From: JBQTHP01 sp052389755
GTDB lineage: Bacteria; Pseudomonadota; Gammaproteobacteria; Steroidobacterales; Steroidobacteraceae
Length of the DNA stretch: 11,167 nucleotides
Assembly: GCA_052389755.1 (NCBI GenBank)
Contig: JBQTHP010000256.1
Span: 1 to 11,167, forward strand
Reading direction: 5' to 3'
Positions 6,670-11,167 of the stretch are shown here, in pieces. Positions within the stretch are counted from its first letter, which is position 1; every line of letters begins with the position of its first letter. The notes beneath the pieces were generated by a model. It saw nothing but the letters and a program-made list of their open reading frames with translations. It was not told the origin of the DNA and did not search any database. The position numbers and the translations under genes were made by a program.

Positions 6670-7083
6670 TCAGATCGCGTCGAGCGCCTTCTGGAAGCGA
6701 TTCGCGTGCGAGCGTTCGGCCTTTGCGAGCGTTTCGAACCAGTCCGCGATCTCGGCGAAACCTTCGTCGCGCGCCTGCTTTGCCATGCCCGGATACATGT
6801 CGGTGTACTCGTGCGTTTCGCCCGCAATGGCGGCGCGCAGGTTCGCCTTCGTCTCACCGATTGGGAGGCCCGTGGCCGGATCGCCGACCTCCTCGAGGTA
6901 CTCGAGGTGTCCGTGCGCGTGGCCGGTTTCACCTTCCGCCGTCGAGCGGAACACAGCCGATACGTCGTTGTAGCCTTCGACGTCGGCCTTGGCCGCGAAA
7001 TACAGATAGCGGCGGTTCGCCTGGGACTCCCCTGCGAACGCGTCCTTCAGGTTCTTTTCCGTCTTGCTGCCCTTCAGATTCAC
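6670..7083 (-). CDS. Rubrerythrin, short form without rubredoxin domain
   Basis: This non-haem di-iron protein is expected to reduce hydrogen peroxide in the cytoplasm as part of the oxidative stress response. The 137 residues make only the four-helix ferritin-like domain. All seven expected ligands are visible with family spacing: E19 (AFAGES), E52 and H55 (AEGETGHAHGH), E89 and E92 (AGETHEY), E123 and H126 (KAERSH). Classical rubrerythrins (about 190 residues) end in a rubredoxin domain carrying a Cys4 iron. Here it is absent and the protein contains no cysteine at all, so electrons must come from another protein. The start is GTG at 7083; the family N-terminus xLKGSKTEKNLKDAF begins there, and AAGGAG (7095-7090) sits six bases upstream. 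It is the first gene of the minus-strand block, 65 bp ahead of the Fe-S gene, with its own probable promoter and a dyad operator in the leader. Confidence 0.96.
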   Translation of the reverse strand: MNLKGSKTEKNLKDAFAGESQANRRYLYFAAKADVEGYNDVSAVFRSTAEGETGHAHGHLEYLEEVGDPATGLPIGETKANLRAAIAGETHEYTDMYPGMAKQARDEGFAEIADWFETLAKAERSHANRFQKALDAI

Positions 7084-7104
7084 GACGCTCTCCTTCAGAA
7101 GTCG

Positions 7105-7121
7105 ATTAGACTCGGTCTAAT
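7105..7121. promoter_or_regulatory. Perfect 17-bp dyad, candidate operator for the rubrerythrin cassette
   Basis: ATTAGACTCGGTCTAAT is a perfect palindrome of 7-bp arms around TCG. It lies between the proposed -10 element (7137-7132) and the rubrerythrin Shine-Dalgarno (7095-7090), at about +5 to +21 of a predicted transcript. That is the place for a roadblock repressor. The AT-rich TTAGA/TCTAA dyad in an otherwise about 65% GC region stands out. Its layout resembles Fur-superfamily sites (Fur, PerR, Irr), a plausible match for a peroxide- or iron-responsive gene, but the regulator is not identified by sequence. Confidence 0.7.
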
Positions 7122-7131
7122 GGCGGGCGGA

Positions 7132-7161
7132 ACTGTATGCCCCGCGTGCGCGGGCCGTCAA
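7132..7161 (-). promoter_or_regulatory. Probable sigma70-type promoter of the rubrerythrin gene
   Basis: On the minus strand a -35 element TTGACG (7161-7156) and a -10 element TACAGT (7137-7132, 4 of 6 consensus bases) are separated by 18 bases. The predicted start near 7125 leaves a leader of about 42 bases before the GTG. Nothing else in the 151-bp divergent region fits this direction better. Confidence 0.55.
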
Positions 7162-7171
7162 CCGCGTTGAC
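7157..7171. promoter_or_regulatory. 15-bp dyad formed by back-to-back -35 elements
   Basis: GTCAACCGCGTTGAC is a perfect palindrome of 6-bp arms around CGC. Each arm is most of a TTGAC -35 box, one facing the rubrerythrin gene and one facing xseB. The symmetry may simply follow from two adjacent divergent -35 boxes, or it may be a regulator site able to control both directions. Confidence 0.5.
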
Positions 7172-7194
7172 CCTCGCGCGGCGCGCCGTTTAAC
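7167..7194 (+). promoter_or_regulatory. Possible promoter of the xseB-ispA-dxs-folE2 operon
   Basis: TTGACC (7167-7172) and TTTAAC (7189-7194, 4 of 6 consensus bases) are separated by 16 bases. This predicts a start near 7201 and a leader of about 34 bases before the xseB TTG. It is the only reasonable plus-strand match ahead of four tightly packed genes; the -10 is weak. Confidence 0.45.
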
Positions 7195-7234
7195 TTGACT
7201 GGAAACCCGTCCCATCCGGGCTGGAAGCACGTCC

Positions 7235-7498
7235 TTGGCACGCACCGGCAAAGCTCCCGACTTCGAACAGTCGCTCGAGGAGCTCGAGAAGCTCGTCGAG
7301 CGCCTCGAGCGCGGCGACCTGCCGCTCGAGGAAGCCCTGAAGACGTTCGAACGCGGCGTCGAGCTCACGCGCAACTGCCAGGCGGCGCTGAAGTCGGCCC
7401 AGCAGAGAGTCGAGATTCTTCGCAAACGCGGCGAACAGGCGCAGATCGAACCCTTCGAGGTGCCGCCGGACGAGCCGGCCCCCCCGGCCGATGACTGA
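7235..7498 (+). CDS. xseB: Exodeoxyribonuclease VII small subunit
   Basis: This is the small subunit of exonuclease VII, which with XseA degrades single-stranded DNA to oligonucleotides during repair. The 87 residues match the usual size of about 80. The family pattern DFEQSLEELEKLVERLERGD followed by LPLEEALKTFERGVELTRNCQ (about 9-49) forms the typical helical hairpin, and the tail is acidic and proline-rich (PPDEPAPPADD). The start is a TTG at 7235. It gives the expected N-terminus, and no in-frame ATG or GTG lies nearby; the upstream GGAAG is a weak ribosome-binding site, so low expression is likely. It opens the plus-strand operon and stops 12 bp before ispA. The xseB-ispA-dxs order is the classic gammaproteobacterial arrangement. 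xseA is not in the window. Confidence 0.95.
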   Translation: MARTGKAPDFEQSLEELEKLVERLERGDLPLEEALKTFERGVELTRNCQAALKSAQQRVEILRKRGEQAQIEPFEVPPDEPAPPADD

Positions 7499-7510
7499 CG
7501 CCGCTCGTCC

Positions 7511-8416
7511 ATGAACGAGCTCGAGACGCGCATCGCGGGTTACCAGGCGCGCATCGAGCGGGTGCTCGATGCGTGTCTCGCGCTGCCCGACCCGGGAACG
7601 GCGCGGCTGCGCGAGGCGATGCGCTACAGCGTGCTCGGCGGCGGCAAACGCCTGCGGCCGGTGCTCGTGTACGCAACGGGACAGGTGTTCGGCGCCTCGC
7701 TCGAACGACTCGATGCGCCCGCGGCGGCGGTCGAGCTCGTGCACGTCTACAGCCTCGTGCACGACGATCTGCCAGCGATGGACGATGACGAGCTGCGGCG
7801 CGGTCGTCCCACGTGCCATCGTGCGTTCGATGAGGCGACGGCGATCCTCGTCGGCGATGCGCTGCAGGCACTCGCGTTCGCGGTGCTCGCGAACGGCGTG
7901 CTCGATGATGAAGCATCCGGCGCGCCGCCGGCATCGCAGCTCGCGATGATCCGCATTCTTGCGCGCGCGACGGGTACCGGCGGCATGGCCGGCGGCCAGG
8001 CCATCGACCTCGCGGCGGCCGGTCGCACCCTCAGCCTCGAGGCGCTCGAGAACATGCATCGTCGCAAGACCGGCGCGCTGATTCAGGCGAGCGTGCTGCT
8101 CGGCGCAACGGCCGCAGGCGTCGAGGGGCGCGCGGAGCTCGATGCGCTGACACGCTTCGGCGCGGAGATCGGGCTTGCATTCCAGATCCAGGACGACATC
8201 CTCGACGTAGAAGGCGACGCAGAGGTGCTCGGCAAATCGACCGGCGCCGACGCTGCGCACGCGAAGCCCACCTATCCGAGCACCGTCGGTCTGAAAGCGG
8301 CGCACGCGCACGCGCGTGCACACTGCGACGCGGCTGTCGCCGCAATTTCCGCGCTCGGTGCTCGCGGCGCGCCGCTCGCCGCGCTCGCCCGCTTAGTCGT
8401 GGACCGCGTACAGTAG
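7511..8416 (+). CDS. ispA: Farnesyl diphosphate synthase (geranyltranstransferase)
   Basis: It condenses dimethylallyl/geranyl diphosphate with isopentenyl diphosphate to farnesyl diphosphate, the precursor of undecaprenyl carrier, quinone side chains and hopanoids. The 301 residues match E. coli IspA in length. Visible motifs are GGGKRLRP (43-50), the first aspartate-rich motif HDDLPAMDDD (84-93) followed by LRRGRPTCH, GDALQALAF (115-123), GGQAIDL (161-167), HRRKTGALI (183-191) and the second aspartate-rich motif QDDILD (227-232). The two-residue insertion in the first motif and Y80 five residues before it fit bacterial short-chain synthases making C15. The tyrosine argues against a long-chain octaprenyl synthase. 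The ATG at 7511 is chosen because the family N-terminus starts here, though no clear Shine-Dalgarno is visible, suggesting coupling to xseB. dxs starts 9 bp after the stop. Confidence 0.95.
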   Translation: MNELETRIAGYQARIERVLDACLALPDPGTARLREAMRYSVLGGGKRLRPVLVYATGQVFGASLERLDAPAAAVELVHVYSLVHDDLPAMDDDELRRGRPTCHRAFDEATAILVGDALQALAFAVLANGVLDDEASGAPPASQLAMIRILARATGTGGMAGGQAIDLAAAGRTLSLEALENMHRRKTGALIQASVLLGATAAGVEGRAELDALTRFGAEIGLAFQIQDDILDVEGDAEVLGKSTGADAAHAKPTYPSTVGLKAAHAHARAHCDAAVAAISALGARGAPLAALARLVVDRVQ

Positions 8417-8425
8417 ACTTGCGCC

Positions 8426-10333
8426 ATGCCGGACTTGACCGAAAGCTTCCCGCTGCTGGCCGCGATCGCCTCGCCGGCGGATCTGCGCAAGCTTCCGGTC
8501 GCGAAGCTGCCGGCCGTCGTGCGCGAGCTGCGGGACTTTCTCATTCAGAGCGTCAGCACGCGCGGCGGACACTTTGCGGCCGGGCTCGGCACGGTCGAGC
8601 TCACGGTCGCTCTGCACTACATCTACAACACCCCCCACGACCGGATCGTGTGGGACGTGGGCCATCAGGCGTATCCGCACAAAGTCCTCACCGGACGGCG
8701 CGATCAGCTGCATACCATCAAGCAGCACGGCGGGCTCGCACCGTTCCCGACTCGCGCCGAAAGCGAGTACGACACGTTCGGCGTCGGTCATTCGAGTACC
8801 TCCGTGAGCGCCGCGCTCGGCATGGCGCTCGCCGCCGCGAGGCTCGGCGAGAACCGACGGGTCGTCGCGGTCATCGGCGACGGCGCGATGACGGCCGGCA
8901 TGGCCTTCGAGGCGCTGAATCACGCCGGGTCGCTGCGGAACACCGATCTGCTCGTGATCCTGAACGACAACGACATGTCGATTTCGGAGAACGTCGGCGC
9001 GCTCTCGAACTACTTCGCGCGGGCTCTCTCGGGCCGCATGTACGCGCACCTGCGCGAAGGCAGCAAGAAGGTGCTGCGGCAGATGCCCACGGTGTGGGAG
9101 CTCGCGCGGCGGTCCGAGGAGCACATGAAGGGCATGGTGCTGCCCGGAACGATGTTCGAAGAGATGGGCTTCAACTTCATCGGTCCCATTGACGGACACG
9201 ATGTGCGTGCGCTCATCGCGACGCTGCGCAACATCCGCAAACTGAAGGGGCCGCAGTTCCTGCACGTCGTCACGCGCAAGGGAAAAGGCTACGCGCCGGC
9301 GGAAGCCGATCCGATCAAATGGCACGGCCCGGGGCCGTTCGACCCGACGAGCGGCGTCATCTTCAAGGAGAAGGCTGCAGGTCCCTCGTACTCGCAGGTG
9401 TTCGGTCAATGGCTCTGCGACATGGCCGAGCGCGACCCGCGGATCGTCGGGATCACGCCCGCGATGCGCGAAGGCTCGGGGCTCGTCGAATTCTCGAAGC
9501 GCTTTCCCGAGCGCTACTTTGACGTTGCGATCGCCGAGCAGCATGCGGTCACACTCGCCGCGGGCCTTGCGTGCGAGGGATTAAAGCCGGTCGTGGCGAT
9601 CTACTCGACGTTTCTCCAGCGCGCGTACGATCAGCTCATCCACGACGTCGCGCTGCAGAACCTGCCGGTCATCTTCGCGCTCGATCGCGCCGGGCTCGTC
9701 GGCGGCGACGGCGCGACCCATCAGGGCAGCTACGATCTCACCTACCTGCGCTGCATTCCGAACATGACGGTCATGGTGCCGGCCGACGAGAACGAATGCC
9801 GCCAGATGCTCTACACCGCGACGACGCTGCCCGGCCCCTCGGCGGTGCGCTATCCGCGCGGCCAGGGACCCGGCGCGCACATCGTCTCCGAGATGACCGC
9901 GCTGCCGGTCGGGCGCGCGGAAGTGCGCCGTGAAGGGCGCTCGGGCCTCCTGCTGCTCGCCTTCGGTGCGCTCGTGGATTCGGCGCAGAAGATCGCCGAG
10001 CGGCTCGATGCCACGCTCCTCAACATGCGCTTCGTGAAGCCGCTCGACGAAGAACTCGTGCTCGCGCTCGCGGCCCTGCACCGCGCGATCGTCACGCTCG
10101 AGGAGAACGCCACGGCAGGCGGCGCCGGCTCGGCGGTCAGCGAGCTGCTCGTCGACGAAGACCTGCTGCGGCCGCTCCTGCACCTCGGCATCCCGGACCG
10201 CTTCATCGAACACGGCTCGCGCGAGGACTGCCTCGCCGCCGCGGGGCTCGATCTGGCCGGCCTCACGGGCGCCGTCGAGCGCTGGTGGGCGCTGCAGGTG
10301 CCCGATCGCGCGCGCTCGGTGTCGAGCGGCTGA
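8426..10333 (+). CDS. dxs: 1-deoxy-D-xylulose-5-phosphate synthase
   Basis: This thiamine-diphosphate enzyme joins pyruvate and glyceraldehyde 3-phosphate into DXP, the entry and main control step of the MEP isoprenoid pathway (also feeding thiamine and pyridoxal synthesis). The 635 residues fit the roughly 620 of the family. It shows WDVGHQAYPHK (76-86), GHSSTSVSAALG (121-132), the ThDP/Mg motif beginning GDGAMTAG (151-158) and ending LNDND (179-183), the catalytic glutamate E371 in AEQHAV, and DGATHQGSYDL (428-438) of the pyrimidine domain. The C-terminal transketolase-like domain contains the TLEENATAGGAGSAV segment (about 562-576). The start at 8426 aligns with known Dxs N-termini; no Shine-Dalgarno is evident in the 9-bp gap after ispA, so translational coupling is likely. 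Lying next to ispA puts the first and a late isoprenoid step under one promoter. Confidence 0.98.
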   Translation: MPDLTESFPLLAAIASPADLRKLPVAKLPAVVRELRDFLIQSVSTRGGHFAAGLGTVELTVALHYIYNTPHDRIVWDVGHQAYPHKVLTGRRDQLHTIKQHGGLAPFPTRAESEYDTFGVGHSSTSVSAALGMALAAARLGENRRVVAVIGDGAMTAGMAFEALNHAGSLRNTDLLVILNDNDMSISENVGALSNYFARALSGRMYAHLREGSKKVLRQMPTVWELARRSEEHMKGMVLPGTMFEEMGFNFIGPIDGHDVRALIATLRNIRKLKGPQFLHVVTRKGKGYAPAEADPIKWHGPGPFDPTSGVIFKEKAAGPSYSQVFGQWLCDMAERDPRIVGITPAMREGSGLVEFSKRFPERYFDVAIAEQHAVTLAAGLACEGLKPVVAIYSTFLQRAYDQLIHDVALQNLPVIFALDRAGLVGGDGATHQGSYDLTYLRCIPNMTVMVPADENECRQMLYTATTLPGPSAVRYPRGQGPGAHIVSEMTALPVGRAEVRREGRSGLLLLAFGALVDSAQKIAERLDATLLNMRFVKPLDEELVLALAALHRAIVTLEENATAGGAGSAVSELLVDEDLLRPLLHLGIPDRFIEHGSREDCLAAAGLDLAGLTGAVERWWALQVPDRARSVSSG

Positions 10334-10346
10334 ACAGGAAACCCTC

Positions 10347-11165
10347 ATGAGCACCGGCGTCGCCAATCGAACTCCGAAACTCGTCCCGGTCGAGGACGTT
10401 CAGAGCCGCGCCGACACGCGCCGGATTCCGATCAATCGGGTGGGCATCAAGGACATCAACCATCCTGTGCGCGTCAAGGATCGCTCGGCCGGCGAGCAGC
10501 ACACGATCGCGAACTTCAACATGTACGTGAATCTGCCGCACGCCTTCAAGGGCACACATATGTCGCGCTTCGTCGAGATCCTGCATCGCGAGCGCGAGAT
10601 TTCGGTCGACTCGTTTCGCGCGATGCTCGAGGAGATGACGACGCGCCTGGAGGCAGACGCCGGGCACATCGAGATGACCTTTCCGTTCTTCGTCATGAAG
10701 AAGGCGCCGGTCACGGGCGTCGAGAGTCTGCTCGACTATCAGGCCACGCTCATTGGCGAGCGCCACGAGGGCGCAACCGACACCTGGATCAGGGTGGTCG
10801 TGCCCGTCACGAGCCTATGCCCGTGCTCCAAGAAGATCTCGGACTACGGTGCGCACAACCAGCGCTCGCACGTGACGATCACGGCGAAGCTGCGCACGCA
10901 CATCTGGATCGAGGAGCTCATCGACGTCGTCGAAGACGAGGCCTCGTGCGAGCTCTACGGGATCCTCAAGCGCCCCGACGAAAAGTTCGTGACCGAGCGC
11001 GCCTACGACAACCCGAAGTTCGTCGAGGACATGGTGCGCGACGTGGCGGTGCGGCTGAACGAAGACGAGCGCATCGCCGCCTACACGGTCGAGTCGGAGA
11101 ACTTCGAGTCGATCCACAATCATTCCGCATACGCGCGGATCGAGCGGGATAAGGAAAAGGGTTAA
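10347..11165 (+). CDS. folE2: GTP cyclohydrolase FolE2 (type IB)
   Basis: It converts GTP to 7,8-dihydroneopterin triphosphate, the first step of folate and queuosine biosynthesis, using the metal-flexible type IB fold unrelated in sequence to FolE. The 272 residues are complete, and the TAA lies two bases before the window end. Diagnostic segments are SRFVEILHRERE (73-84), the metal/catalytic loop VTSLCPCSKKISDYGAHNQR (154-173) with C158 and H170, SCELYGILKRPDEK (200-213) with its conserved Glu, and ESIHNHSAYA (254-263). From the family, type IB enzymes work with Mn or other metals and often serve under zinc limitation. Here there is no room for a Zur box: only 13 bp separate it from dxs, with AGGA eight bases before the ATG, so it is transcribed with the isoprenoid genes. 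That suggests it is the constitutive housekeeping enzyme (inference). Confidence 0.97.
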   Translation: MSTGVANRTPKLVPVEDVQSRADTRRIPINRVGIKDINHPVRVKDRSAGEQHTIANFNMYVNLPHAFKGTHMSRFVEILHREREISVDSFRAMLEEMTTRLEADAGHIEMTFPFFVMKKAPVTGVESLLDYQATLIGERHEGATDTWIRVVVPVTSLCPCSKKISDYGAHNQRSHVTITAKLRTHIWIEELIDVVEDEASCELYGILKRPDEKFVTERAYDNPKFVEDMVRDVAVRLNEDERIAAYTVESENFESIHNHSAYARIERDKEKG

Positions 11166-11167
11166 GA

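Noticed and set aside
5279..6973. 564-residue plus-strand open frame
   Set aside because: It is antisense to the Fe-S and rubrerythrin genes and has no coherent domain pattern.

Overview
The window is GC-rich, densely coding bacterial chromosomal DNA. Gene content (ParE of 630 residues, the xseB-ispA-dxs order, ParC and IspA close to the enterobacterial forms) points to a high-GC gammaproteobacterium, perhaps of the Xanthomonadales/Nevskiales/Steroidobacter type. This is inferred from remembered family features; the genus cannot be fixed from the sequence alone.

Layout: two oppositely oriented gene blocks diverge from a 151-bp intergenic region (7084-7234). The left block is on the minus strand. 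Read 5' to 3' it holds a rubrerythrin (7083-6670), a GlpC/HdrB-like Fe-S protein (6604-5243), a DUF3501 protein (5243-4659), then parE (4557-2665) and parC (2558-270). The right block is on the plus strand: xseB (7235-7498), ispA (7511-8416), dxs (8426-10333) and folE2 (10347-11165), with gaps of only 9-13 bp, so almost certainly one operon. Bases 1-269, beyond the parC stop, hold no gene but a striking 85-bp inverted repeat.

How the genes work together: ParC and ParE form topoisomerase IV, which decatenates daughter chromosomes. Dxs makes DXP, the first intermediate of the MEP isoprenoid pathway, and IspA condenses the C5 units into farnesyl diphosphate. XseB is the small subunit of exonuclease VII, and FolE2 is the type IB GTP cyclohydrolase of folate/queuosine precursor synthesis. 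The rubrerythrin, Fe-S protein and DUF3501 genes form a compact, apparently stress-related redox cassette of unproven function. It is the best candidate here for an incompletely described system: the rubrerythrin has all seven di-iron ligands but no rubredoxin domain and no cysteine, and the next gene encodes a multi-cluster Fe-S protein that could supply its electrons.

Regulatory structure clusters at the cassette. A perfect 17-bp dyad lies just downstream of a plausible rubrerythrin promoter, and a second perfect 15-bp dyad covers two back-to-back -35 elements. A long REP-like hairpin between the rubrerythrin and Fe-S genes carries the Fe-S gene's ribosome-binding site in its outer arm.
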